Positions 28,864-37,700 of a stretch of DNA of 64,000 nucleotides are shown one piece after another. The stretch lies in contig NZ_SSWX01000001.1 in NCBI RefSeq assembly GCF_004803635.1, forward strand, positions 267,796 through 331,795, written 5' to 3'. Every line of letters begins with the position of its first letter. Position 1 is the stretch's first letter. The position numbers were made by a program, and so were the translations under genes. Source of the DNA: Lampropedia aestuarii (lineage in GTDB: Bacteria > Pseudomonadota > Gammaproteobacteria > Burkholderiales > Burkholderiaceae_C). The notes beneath the pieces were generated by a model. The model ran no database searches. It worked only from the letters and a program-made list of their open reading frames with translations, and had not been told where the DNA came from.

Positions 28864-30048
28864 ATGACCATTGAACTCTCCGCCCGCGCCAAACGCACCA
28901 ATCCCTTTTATGTGATGGAAGTAGGCAAAGCAGCGGCCCAACTGGCCCAGCTGGGCAACGCACCGGAGATGATCTACCTCAATATTGGCGAGCCCGATTT
29001 TGGTGCGCCCGAGCGGGTTCAGCGCGCAGCCATCGCCGCGATTGAGAGCGGCAAAACCCAGTACACCCAAGCACTGGGACTGGACGCCTTGCGGCAATCG
29101 ATCAGCCAGTGGTATGCCCAGCGCTTTGGCCTGAACATTGAGGCAGAGCGCATCATCGTCACCGCCGGCGCATCCGCAGCCCTGCACCTGGCCTGCATGG
29201 CCTTGCTCGACCAAGGTGATGAAGTCTTGATGCCTGATCCCGGCTACCCGTGCAACCAGCAGTTTGTGCAAGTCACGGGTGCTGAGGCCAAACGCATTCC
29301 TGTCGATGCCAGCAGCCGCTTCCAACTCACTGCAGAACAAGTAGCCCAGCACTGGCAAGCGCAAACCCGCGCCGTGCTATTGGCCTCGCCCTCGAATCCA
29401 ACCGGCACATCGATTGCCACCGACGCGCTCAAAGCCATTGTCAGCGAGGTGCGCAAACAAGGTGGCATCACCTTGGTCGACGAAATTTATCTGGGCCTGT
29501 CCTATGACGAGGCCTACGGCCAATCGGCATTGGCCTTGGGCGATGACATCATCAGCATCAACAGCTTTAGCAAATACTTCAATATGACCGGTTGGCGGCT
29601 GGGCTGGCTGGTTGTGCCGCGCGACTTGGTCGAGCCCATCGAGCGCTTGGCACAAAACCTCTTCATTTGCCCCAGCACAATTGCCCAGCAAGCCGCGCTG
29701 GAATGCTTTCACCCAGACAGCCTGGCCGAATATGAACGCCGCCGCGCGCTGTTCCGTGAACGCCGCGACATGTTCTGGCCACAGTTGGCCGAATTGGGCT
29801 TGCATGTACCAGTCGTGCCAGATGGCGCGTTCTACATCTGGGCCGACTGCCGTGAAGCGGCCCAACGCTTGGGCGTACAAGGCAGCTGGGACTTTGCCTT
29901 TGGCCTGCTGGAGCAAGCCCGTATCGCCATTGCGCCTGGCAAAGACTTTGGCGGCCAGGGGATGGAGCACTATGTGCGCTTTTCTACCGCCAACTCAATG
30001 GACAATTTAAACGAAGCACTGGCGCGCATGCGTAAACTGCTGCGCTGA
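28864..30048 (+). CDS. PLP-dependent class I/II aminotransferase
   Basis: 394-residue fold-type I aminotransferase. The substrate-facing NIGEPDFGAP, the ASPSNPTGT motif, the DEIYLGLSYD segment with the PLP-ring aspartate, and the Schiff-base lysine in SFSKYFNMTGWRLGW are all present. The exact substrate cannot be told. The frame is open 18 codons before MTIELSARAK, which was taken as start because it lines up with the family. Located after ribB-ribH-nusB on the same strand, but 226 bases separate it from nusB. A second gene follows 19 bases downstream. Confidence 0.9.
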   Translation: MTIELSARAKRTNPFYVMEVGKAAAQLAQLGNAPEMIYLNIGEPDFGAPERVQRAAIAAIESGKTQYTQALGLDALRQSISQWYAQRFGLNIEAERIIVTAGASAALHLACMALLDQGDEVLMPDPGYPCNQQFVQVTGAEAKRIPVDASSRFQLTAEQVAQHWQAQTRAVLLASPSNPTGTSIATDALKAIVSEVRKQGGITLVDEIYLGLSYDEAYGQSALALGDDIISINSFSKYFNMTGWRLGWLVVPRDLVEPIERLAQNLFICPSTIAQQAALECFHPDSLAEYERRRALFRERRDMFWPQLAELGLHVPVVPDGAFYIWADCREAAQRLGVQGSWDFAFGLLEQARIAIAPGKDFGGQGMEHYVRFSTANSMDNLNEALARMRKLLR

Positions 30049-30067
30049 TCCAACCGGGAGTGATGCC

Positions 30068-30376
30068 ATGCCTTATTTCGCCATGAACCGTTTCCGTGTA
30101 CTTCGCGGCCACGAAGACACCTTCCTCAACCACTGGAAAAACCGCGACAGCCATTTGGACACCGTGCCCGGCTTTGTGCGTTTCCAATTATTGCAAGGCA
30201 AGCAAACCGAAGAGCACACGCTGTTCATCTCCCACACTGAGTGGGAGAGCGAGCAGACCTTTATCGACTGGACACAATCTGAGGCATTTCGCAAAGCGCA
30301 TGCCAATGCTGGCAAAGGCACACGCGATATCTATGCAGGCCCGCCTCAGTTGGAGCTGTTCAAGGTCGTGCTCTGA
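30068..30376 (+). CDS. Antibiotic biosynthesis monooxygenase domain protein (haem-oxygenase-like)
   Basis: 102 residues with the dimeric ABM alpha/beta fold: NRFRVLRGHEDTFLNHWKNR, PGFVRFQLL, HTLFISHTEWESEQTFIDW. The family includes IsdG/HmoB haem-degrading enzymes and small quinol monooxygenases; here the identity is not decided. GGGAG seven bases before the ATG supports the start. Its 3' end overlaps the 3' end of the convergent ribH2-type gene by 31 bases. Confidence 0.85.
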   Translation: MPYFAMNRFRVLRGHEDTFLNHWKNRDSHLDTVPGFVRFQLLQGKQTEEHTLFISHTEWESEQTFIDWTQSEAFRKAHANAGKGTRDIYAGPPQLELFKVVL

Positions 30377-31026
30377 GCGCCACGCACAGACCACACCGCC
30401 GGCTTGCTCTCTTCAGCAGCCCGCAAGGCCTCATCTGCTACGGCTTGGGCTTGCTGCAACTGAGGCTTTAGCGGCTTGACCACAGCGCAGGCTTGGGTCC
30501 AATGCGAATTTGCAGCGGACTGCCCCTCCTCTGCGCGTGCTTGCCAGCCTTGCAGCACTTGCGCACAGGCGTTCGCCGCTTCACGGCCTTTGACAACAAA
30601 ATGCTCGTAGAAAAAGTGGTGGTGTTCCTCGCTGCTGTGGAAGTGGTGAGGCGTCAGCACTACAGACAAGACCGGCACCAAGGTGTCGAGCTGCACGCGC
30701 ATCAACCCATCAATGACTGCGGTTGAGACAAAATCATGGCGGTAAATGCCGCCATCGACGATCAAGCCAAACGCGACGATCACGTCATACTGGCCAGACT
30801 GGGCCAATAGCTTGGCCTGCAGCGGAATCTCAAGCACCCCTGGCACGTGCATCAGATCGCACTGGGCCTGTGGCAGTTGAGCGGCCAAACTTTCCACAAA
30901 CGAGCCCGTGGCGCGCGCGACGATGTCCGCATGCCAGGACGCGGCCAACAGCGCAATGCGCGGCTGCGGGCCAGAGTGCTGCGTAGGGGCCAAACGGGGA
31001 GTAATCAAAGACGACAACTGATTCAT
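30346..31026 (-). CDS. ribH2: Second lumazine synthase, RibH2 type, with C-terminal extension
   Basis: 226 residues. The core (about residues 20-160) has VPGVLEIPLQAKLL, IVDGGIYRHDFV and VLTPHHFHSSEEHHHFF, the pattern of the type II (decameric) lumazine synthases such as Brucella RibH2, not the classical ribH found 2.5 kb away. About 65 residues follow the core, Ala/Gln-rich with KPLKPQLQQAQAVADEAL, which I have not seen in the family. AAAGGA before the ATG supports the start. An FMN riboswitch lies in its 5' leader, so expression should fall when flavin is abundant. The 3' end overlaps the convergent monooxygenase gene. Confidence 0.9.
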   Translation of the reverse strand: MNQLSSLITPRLAPTQHSGPQPRIALLAASWHADIVARATGSFVESLAAQLPQAQCDLMHVPGVLEIPLQAKLLAQSGQYDVIVAFGLIVDGGIYRHDFVSTAVIDGLMRVQLDTLVPVLSVVLTPHHFHSSEEHHHFFYEHFVVKGREAANACAQVLQGWQARAEEGQSAANSHWTQACAVVKPLKPQLQQAQAVADEALRAAEESKPAVWSVRGAQSTTLNSSN

Positions 31027-31168
31027 GGTTTTCCTTTAAACCTGGTGGAAATACAGAATCAGGGCTGAGCTCGCCCCCATCAAAGGCATCGAACTGTAAC
31101 TGTGCAAAAGCACAAAGCAGCGCACCAACACACACAGGTGCTGGATGCCCAAACCATTCAATGGGTGC

Positions 31169-31340
31169 GTTTCTCTTTCATCCGGACTATGACCGTCGGC
31201 TCTGGGATCGCACCAGATCTGCTGACCTTGAGGGAGCATGCAGCCCACCATCAAGCGCTCGCGGGCTAGGCAGCAGACCACGTATCAATACGCAAGCAGC
31301 ACCATTACCGCCGGTGGGGAATTACACCCCGCCCTGAGAA
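31169..31340 (-). promoter_or_regulatory. FMN riboswitch (RFN element)
   Basis: On the minus strand the conserved blocks appear in order: TCAGGGCGGGGTGTAATTCC, CCACCGGCGGTAATG, AGCCCGCGAGCG, GATCTGGTGCGATCCCAGAG, CCGACGGTCATAGTC, and a closing GATGAAAGAGAAACG. These are the RFN core sequences. It ends about 140 bases before the RibH2 start; the leader between them is where a terminator or sequestering stem would act, but I could not fix which. Confidence 0.97.
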
Positions 31341-31473
31341 ACTACCGAACACAGCGACCTTCACATCTTGAAGAATGGCTGAATCCAGTGCCAGCCATTA
31401 TAAGCAGCTATCGCCTCCCCTGCACGCCCCTTCCCAGCGCTCAACATCCTTGGTTTAAGAGCCGGTTTACGAT

Positions 31474-32085
31474 TTAAGCTAGCAAGCCCTGGTACTGCAA
31501 GGAATCCACAAACACCTGCCACAAAGCCTTGGCTCGTTTGGTCATACGGGCCTTATCAACATACACCAACTCCACATACAAGCTATCAACAACACCCACG
31601 TAAGCGGTAGCAAAGAGGTTCATCTGTGCAGTCGTCGCCTCAGGGGCTGCTTGGCGCAATTGCACTTTAAAGCCCTGCTCTACGGCATGCAAAAAGCCGT
31701 CATAGACTTTGCCAACGTCAGCTTTGAGCGCAACTGGGGGCAAAAACGCCGCGCGCAGCAAAAAACGCAAGTGCACCGAATCTTCATAGCGCTTGGCGAT
31801 GCTGTAAATAAACGACGCCCCTGGCCCTGCGAGCGCGCTAGCACCACGCGGCTTCGCCGTTTTTTGCAAAGCATTGGCAGCAAAGGCCATTTCCTGCTCA
31901 GCCGCATCATGCAGCACCTGCAAATACAACGCATCTTTGCTGGCCACATGCGAGTACAGAGACGCCTTTTTAATGCCCACCATCAATGCGATCTCATTGA
32001 GAGAGGCGCCGTCATAACCCGCCACCGCAAAGTGGGCCACCGCAGCTTCACACACCCGTTCAAATGCAGCCGATTTCACTGTCAT
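31474..32085 (-). CDS. TetR family transcriptional regulator
   Basis: 203 residues; N-terminal helix-turn-helix GYDGASLNEIALMVGIKKASLYSHVASKDALYLQVL is typical TetR. The C-terminal ligand domain has no recognisable relative. It starts 25 bases after the stop of the Bcr/CflA transporter on the same strand, so it is the second gene of that operon and probably represses it by way of the palindrome upstream of the transporter. Confidence 0.92.
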   Translation of the reverse strand: MTVKSAAFERVCEAAVAHFAVAGYDGASLNEIALMVGIKKASLYSHVASKDALYLQVLHDAAEQEMAFAANALQKTAKPRGASALAGPGASFIYSIAKRYEDSVHLRFLLRAAFLPPVALKADVGKVYDGFLHAVEQGFKVQLRQAAPEATTAQMNLFATAYVGVVDSLYVELVYVDKARMTKRAKALWQVFVDSLQYQGLLA

Positions 32086-32110
32086 ATGGCCTTGCCCCTT
32101 GATATTGAAG

Positions 32111-33355
32111 TTAGTGATGCCGTAAGTCTACTTGCACACCCGCTCGCTGCACACGCAAAAAACTCAACACCGTGAAAAACAATGCGGACATGCCAATCAC
32201 AATCAGCGAGCCTAACCAATACAGCGTGCTTGTTTGCACGGCTACTGCCGCCAGAGGCGTGGCCGCAGCCCCCAGCAGCAAGGGTGCCGCGCCCAATATC
32301 GCGGCACTCGCCCCCAAAGCGGTAGTGCGTGATGCCAGGGCCAGCGCCATCAAGGTCGCCTCTGCCACCCCCAGGGCGGCCATTGCAATGAACATGCCGG
32401 CAACCACGCCCATCAAGCCCAAGCCTAGCAGCGCGCTCAAAGTGCTAATGACCGCCCCCACTACCAGGCCACACACGCCCAACAGGGCCAACAGCTCGAC
32501 ACGGCAGTGTGTCACCAAGCGGGCACTGCCCATCGCCCCAAGCAGCATGGCAATGCCGGTGGCGCCAAACACCACACCAAACGCGCGGGTCGTCAAACCA
32601 AAATGCGTTTGGTAGGCATACGACGCCCCGCCAATGTAGAAGAACAACAAGAAAAACACCAAGGACAATGACAGCGCCGGGAGGATGAAACTGCGTGAGC
32701 TCAGGATTTCGCCATAACTTGCCAAGACCGTCCTCAAACGCAAAGGGCTGCGCCGGTGCACGGGCAAGGTTTCACGCAACGACAGCAACGTATTGAGAAA
32801 CACCAGCACGCCAAGCAAAGCCAGCACCACAAACACCATGCGCCAGCCCCATTGCGCGCCGATCAGGCCGCCAACAGCCGGGGCAAATACAGGCACAATG
32901 CCCTGAATGGTCATCAGTATTGCAAACAATTGCGCCGCAATAATGCCTTCGGCCACATCCCGCACACTGCTCATGACGGTGACAATCGCCAAAGACGCCG
33001 CCAGGCCTTGTAGCAGACGCGCCAACATCAAACTCTCAATCGAAGGTGCGAGTGCGGCATAGACCGTGGCCAATACAAAACCGAGCAGCGCCAGCAGCAG
33101 CGGCTTGCGCCTACCGCAAGCATCCACCACGGGGCCAAAAAACAGCTGCCCGATCCCCATTGCCATCAAGAAAATGGTCAGCGTCAGCTGCACCGAGGCA
33201 AACGGTGTATTGAACTGACGCGCCATCTCGGGCATCGAGGGCAAATACATATCAATCGACGCGGGCCCAAGCAGCATGATCAGGCCCAGTGACAGCGCGA
33301 TGCCCAGGGGCAGCTGCTGGGCATCGCGCTGTGAATCAGCCTTCGCCATAGTCAT
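32111..33355 (-). CDS. Bcr/CflA family multidrug efflux MFS transporter
   Basis: 414 residues, 12 hydrophobic segments. SIDMYLPSMPEMARQF after the first helix and FGPVVDACGRRKPLL in the first cytoplasmic loop (the GxLaDrxGRrk motif) mark the DHA1 Bcr/CflA group, which exports drugs such as chloramphenicol, bicyclomycin or sulphonamides; the substrate here is unknown. GGAG seven bases before the ATG at 33355 decides the start; the open frame reaches six codons higher. A TetR operator-like palindrome is 26 bases upstream. Confidence 0.92.
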   Translation of the reverse strand: MTMAKADSQRDAQQLPLGIALSLGLIMLLGPASIDMYLPSMPEMARQFNTPFASVQLTLTIFLMAMGIGQLFFGPVVDACGRRKPLLLALLGFVLATVYAALAPSIESLMLARLLQGLAASLAIVTVMSSVRDVAEGIIAAQLFAILMTIQGIVPVFAPAVGGLIGAQWGWRMVFVVLALLGVLVFLNTLLSLRETLPVHRRSPLRLRTVLASYGEILSSRSFILPALSLSLVFFLLFFYIGGASYAYQTHFGLTTRAFGVVFGATGIAMLLGAMGSARLVTHCRVELLALLGVCGLVVGAVISTLSALLGLGLMGVVAGMFIAMAALGVAEATLMALALASRTTALGASAAILGAAPLLLGAAATPLAAVAVQTSTLYWLGSLIVIGMSALFFTVLSFLRVQRAGVQVDLRHH

Positions 33356-33375
33356 ATCCAAACTCCAAAACAATT

Positions 33376-33396
33376 ACTACCTACCGGTAGTTTATA
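33376..33396 (-). promoter_or_regulatory. Operator-like palindrome ahead of the efflux gene
   Basis: A perfect 10-base palindrome, CTACCGGTAG (33381-33390), with partial symmetry outside it (ACTAC on the left). It lies just before the transporter's start and is the natural candidate site for the TetR protein encoded in the same operon. Assigned by position and symmetry only. Confidence 0.6.
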
Positions 33397-33399
33397 AAA

Positions 33400-34203
<804 letters not shown>

Positions 34204-34233
34204 AAAAAGCGCAGGTTTTGACACCTGCGCTTG
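34204..34233 (-). terminator. Intrinsic terminator after the lytic transglycosylase
   Basis: Perfect 10-base arms AAGCGCAGGT / ACCTGCGCTT with a six-base loop, followed on the minus strand by TTT. It lies about 75 bases past the slt stop. Confidence 0.85.
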
Positions 34234-34306
34234 TGTGGCCAGGAGCCTGGCAAGGCGTTTTCAAACTGCCTTGGCCAAGGCTTGGCAGGCTAACAAGCCG
34301 CCGCCA

Positions 34307-36301
34307 TTACGGCAAATCGGCAGTCGCCACAGGCTCGCCTTCTTTGCTTGGCCCAATTGTCGGCCCCAGTCGCTGGCTCAGCGACTGGGGCTGGCCAGTC
34401 AAAATTGCACCATACACGGTGGCATTGGCCAGCACCTTTTGCACATAATCGCGCGTTTCATTGAACGGTACGTTCTCGGCCCAAATAGCAGTTTCCAAGA
34501 CCGGGCCATTGCGCCAGTTGCGCGGACGACCAGGACCAGCGTTGTAGGCAGCAGCAGCCAGCGGCATGGAGCCAGCGAACTCGTCCAAAGCCAGCTTCAA
34601 ATACGCAGTGCCAATCTGGATGTTGGTTTGCTTGTCATTGATATCACTGGCCTTGAAGTCGGTCAGGCCAATTTTCTTTGCCGTCCAACTGGCGGTCGCA
34701 GGCATCACTTGCATCAAGCCCGATGCTCCGACATTAGAGCGCGCATCCATGATGAAGCGGCTTTCCTGGCGAATCAGACCGTAAACGTAAGCGGGGTCAA
34801 GCTGGATCATGGCCGTGCGCTCGACCACTGCATCGTGAAAAGGCATCGGATAACGCTGGCTGAAACTCATGAAATCCTTGGTGCGCTCGCTGGTATTAAT
34901 GCAGCGGTCCCAGACCTGGTATTCACAGGCCAAGTCAGCCGCGGCCAGCAAGTCGCGATCGCCCATCCCCCCATCGTCGTGCAAGTTGGTTGCGTAATTC
35001 CACTCCCGCACCCCCTCGCTGCGCAAGCCCAAATTGATCGCGTATATGCTGCGCAGCAAACTTGGGTTCGTGCGAGCCCTGGCCTTTTCATCGGCATTGA
35101 GCGCTTGTGGCTCAGGTGCCAGCGTCACTTTGCCGCCCAACTCATCATTGGCCAACTGCTCATAAAAACCCACGTTACCTGCGATGCTTGCAAACATCTG
35201 CCTGGCCAGCGCCTGGTTGTCTGCCCCGCCTTCAGCTTGCAGCGCACGGGCGCGCCAATACACCCAGGTCGGCTGCTGCTGGTCGTCAGCACTCATCGCG
35301 GCAATCGTCTTGGCCACCACAGGCCACTGGCCAGCACGTAAAGCAGCGCGTACTTTCCAGTGCAACTGCTCATCAATCAAATTGCGGTCGTCTTGGACAT
35401 TGGAAAAATAGGCATTGGCCTCAGGAGCAAGTCGAATACCGGCCCAGCGGCCAATCGCGCCCCAGACAAAATCGCGGTCTTGCGCCGACAAATGCTTGGC
35501 CCACTTGCCTTGCACTTGCGCGGCCGCTTCAGCGGCATCCGAGCTGGCCAAACGCGCCAGCGCCAAAGGCACCAAAGCCAGGCGGGCGGGATCGGTGGCA
35601 GTGGCGCTATTGTTCAGAAAAGCGGCAGATTTGCCCATCGCATTGTTCACATGCACCAAGGACTGGGGAGAAACAATGCCGACTGCGCCACGCACCACGC
35701 CTGGGCGGTTGTGGTGCGCACCGACGCGCGCGCGCTGCCAAATCTCAGCCGCACTGATGCGGCCATCGGCATACATCTCCGAGACAGCATGGGTGCAGCC
35801 ATCGTCACTATTGCGCTGCCCATACCATAGTGAGAGAACTTTTTGCGGTGTCGACGCAGCAGCCTTGCCCTGAATATCATCGATCAACAGCTCATAGCAT
35901 TGCACCTGGGGATCATCCTGCATGCGAAAGCCGGGCGCGTAATACGCCAACTCAGCCCATTGCCTGCGCTGACCCAACAACAGCATCCAGTCGTTGCGCA
36001 AACGATCCTCGTAATAGCTGCCGCGGTAGCGTGCCAAAAACGCATCAACCTCGGCGCGCGATGCGGTCTGCAAGCGGTTGTTCAACTCCCAGTACGCCCC
36101 CCACCCCTCCAAGGCATGGCCTTGCACGCTGGGCAGCAACTGGCTCAGGCGCGCCTGATTCTTGGCCGCATAGGCCGCGCGCATATCCAGCAAGGCTTTA
36201 TCACCCTGTTCTTTGGGCAAAGCGGCCTGCTGTGCATGCACGTTGGTGAAAAGAGCCACAAAAGCGGCACAAAGTGGTGTCAGAATGGTGGTCAATCGCA
36301 T
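34307..36301 (-). CDS. slt: Soluble lytic murein transglycosylase, Slt family
   Basis: Cleaves peptidoglycan glycan strands, giving 1,6-anhydro ends. 664 residues: a signal peptide (LCAAFVALFTNVHAQ), a long alpha-helical superhelix (U and L domains) and the C-terminal catalytic domain with the glutamate at about residue 513 in GLIRQESRF, then ASGLMQVMPATA and AAAYNAGPGRPRNW. Start chosen at the ATG that opens the signal peptide; the frame is open 65 codons further because it runs into the divergent gene. Only 15 bases separate it from the folate cyclo-ligase start. Confidence 0.94.
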   Translation of the reverse strand: MRLTTILTPLCAAFVALFTNVHAQQAALPKEQGDKALLDMRAAYAAKNQARLSQLLPSVQGHALEGWGAYWELNNRLQTASRAEVDAFLARYRGSYYEDRLRNDWMLLLGQRRQWAELAYYAPGFRMQDDPQVQCYELLIDDIQGKAAASTPQKVLSLWYGQRNSDDGCTHAVSEMYADGRISAAEIWQRARVGAHHNRPGVVRGAVGIVSPQSLVHVNNAMGKSAAFLNNSATATDPARLALVPLALARLASSDAAEAAAQVQGKWAKHLSAQDRDFVWGAIGRWAGIRLAPEANAYFSNVQDDRNLIDEQLHWKVRAALRAGQWPVVAKTIAAMSADDQQQPTWVYWRARALQAEGGADNQALARQMFASIAGNVGFYEQLANDELGGKVTLAPEPQALNADEKARARTNPSLLRSIYAINLGLRSEGVREWNYATNLHDDGGMGDRDLLAAADLACEYQVWDRCINTSERTKDFMSFSQRYPMPFHDAVVERTAMIQLDPAYVYGLIRQESRFIMDARSNVGASGLMQVMPATASWTAKKIGLTDFKASDINDKQTNIQIGTAYLKLALDEFAGSMPLAAAAYNAGPGRPRNWRNGPVLETAIWAENVPFNETRDYVQKVLANATVYGAILTGQPQSLSQRLGPTIGPSKEGEPVATADLP

Positions 36302-36316
36302 GTCTGGAATTATTAA

Positions 36317-36889
36317 ATGAACAAAGCCACGCTGAGAAAAACTTTGGTTGAGCGACGGGTTAATATGACCAATCGCGTCGAAAAAAATGCGCAGCTGCAG
36401 CAAGTCATGCGCATTTGGCTTGTCAGTCGGCCTGAAACCATTATCGGTGCCTACTGGCCCATCAAAGGCGAGTTCGATCCACTGCCTGCACTGCACCGCT
36501 GGAAAGAAGATGGTGAGCTACAGGAGGAGCCTGTGATGCGCCGCATTGCTTTGCCCGTGGTCGACAAGATCAATAAGACACTGCGTTTTCATGCCTGGCA
36601 CCCCGGCTGCCCGATGGAAGAAGACGCTTATGGTATCCCCAAGCCCAAAGACACTGAGATTTTAGAGCCTGGCTTGCTGTTTGTGCCATGCGTGGGTTAT
36701 AGCGCAGGCGGCTATCGCCTGGGCTATGGCGGGGGCTTTTACGACCGTACCCTGGCGGAGTTGTCGCCACGCCCCTACACCGTCGGCTTGGGCTATGGCG
36801 AAGGTTATGTAGACGAGTTTGAACACGAGGCCCACGACATTCCGCTCGATGCAATTTTGAATAACAATGGCATTGTCTGGCCCGTCTGA
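36317..36889 (+). CDS. 5-formyltetrahydrofolate cyclo-ligase
   Basis: Converts 5-formyl-THF with ATP to 5,10-methenyl-THF. 190 residues; N-terminal KATLRKTLVERR, the substrate-binding EEDAYGIPKPK, and the diagnostic FVPCVGYSAGGYRLGYGGG followed by YDRTLA. Divergent from slt, with a 15-base gap, so its promoter or that of slt must overlap the other gene's coding sequence. No Shine-Dalgarno is seen. Confidence 0.95.
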   Translation: MNKATLRKTLVERRVNMTNRVEKNAQLQQVMRIWLVSRPETIIGAYWPIKGEFDPLPALHRWKEDGELQEEPVMRRIALPVVDKINKTLRFHAWHPGCPMEEDAYGIPKPKDTEILEPGLLFVPCVGYSAGGYRLGYGGGFYDRTLAELSPRPYTVGLGYGEGYVDEFEHEAHDIPLDAILNNNGIVWPV

Positions 36890-36958
36890 AACGCGACCGC
36901 TGCCAGCCCAGCAGCGGCAAAGGCCAGCGCCCTCTTCAACCAGCTCCTGGAGCATCGT

Positions 36959-37660
36959 ATGCCTCAAGACCTCACCCTCTACATTGGCAATAAGAATTAT
37001 TCTTCTTGGTCAATGCGTATTGGCGTGCTGCTCACACAGTTCGAGATCGGCTTTCGCGAAATCAAAGTCCGCTTTGACAGTTTTGAGCCGAACTCCGAAT
37101 TCAAAAAGGCCATCACGCCGCTCACCCCCGTAGGCAGCGTACCGGTACTGGTAGACAACACTTTGGTGATCTGGGACTCGCTGGCGATTGCCGAGTACCT
37201 GAATGAAAAATTTCTAGAACGCCAGCTCTGGCCCGATGGACTGCCCCAACGTGCCCGCGCCCGCAGCCTGTGCGCTGCGATTCACAGCGGCTTTCGGGGC
37301 TTGCGCAGCGCCTGCCCAATGAATATTGAGGCCGACCTGTCCGAAGTGGGTGCCATTGCCTGGCGCGACAACGCTGCGCTGCGCGCTGACATGCATGTTT
37401 TGGAAGGCCTGTTGGTAGATGCCCTGCAGCGTTACGGCGGCCCATTTCTGTTTGGCCAGCAATTCAGCATTGCCGATGCGTTTTATGCGCCGGTGGTGAT
37501 GCGCTTGAACAGCTACGCCCTGCCCGTCTCAGCGCCACTGGCTGCATACATGCAGCACATCACCCAATTGCCCAGCGTGCAAGCATGGATAGCTAACGCA
37601 TTGCAGGAAAAGGACTTCCTCGCCTTTGAAGAGCCCTACCGCCTGCGCGCCAGTGGCTAA
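36959..37660 (+). CDS. Glutathione S-transferase family protein
   Basis: 233 residues: thioredoxin-like N-terminal domain (LTLYIGNKNYSSWSMRIGVLL with SSWS where the glutathione-activating residue should lie, then SVPVLVDNTLVIWDSLAIAEYL) and an all-helical C-terminal domain (FLFGQQFSIADAFYAPVVMR). GGAG six bases before the ATG supports the start. Substrate unknown. Co-directional with the folate cyclo-ligase upstream and cca downstream. Confidence 0.9.
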   Translation: MPQDLTLYIGNKNYSSWSMRIGVLLTQFEIGFREIKVRFDSFEPNSEFKKAITPLTPVGSVPVLVDNTLVIWDSLAIAEYLNEKFLERQLWPDGLPQRARARSLCAAIHSGFRGLRSACPMNIEADLSEVGAIAWRDNAALRADMHVLEGLLVDALQRYGGPFLFGQQFSIADAFYAPVVMRLNSYALPVSAPLAAYMQHITQLPSVQAWIANALQEKDFLAFEEPYRLRASG

Positions 37661-37700
37661 GCTGCCGTTTGAACACCACCGGTTATTCACTATTGCCGCC

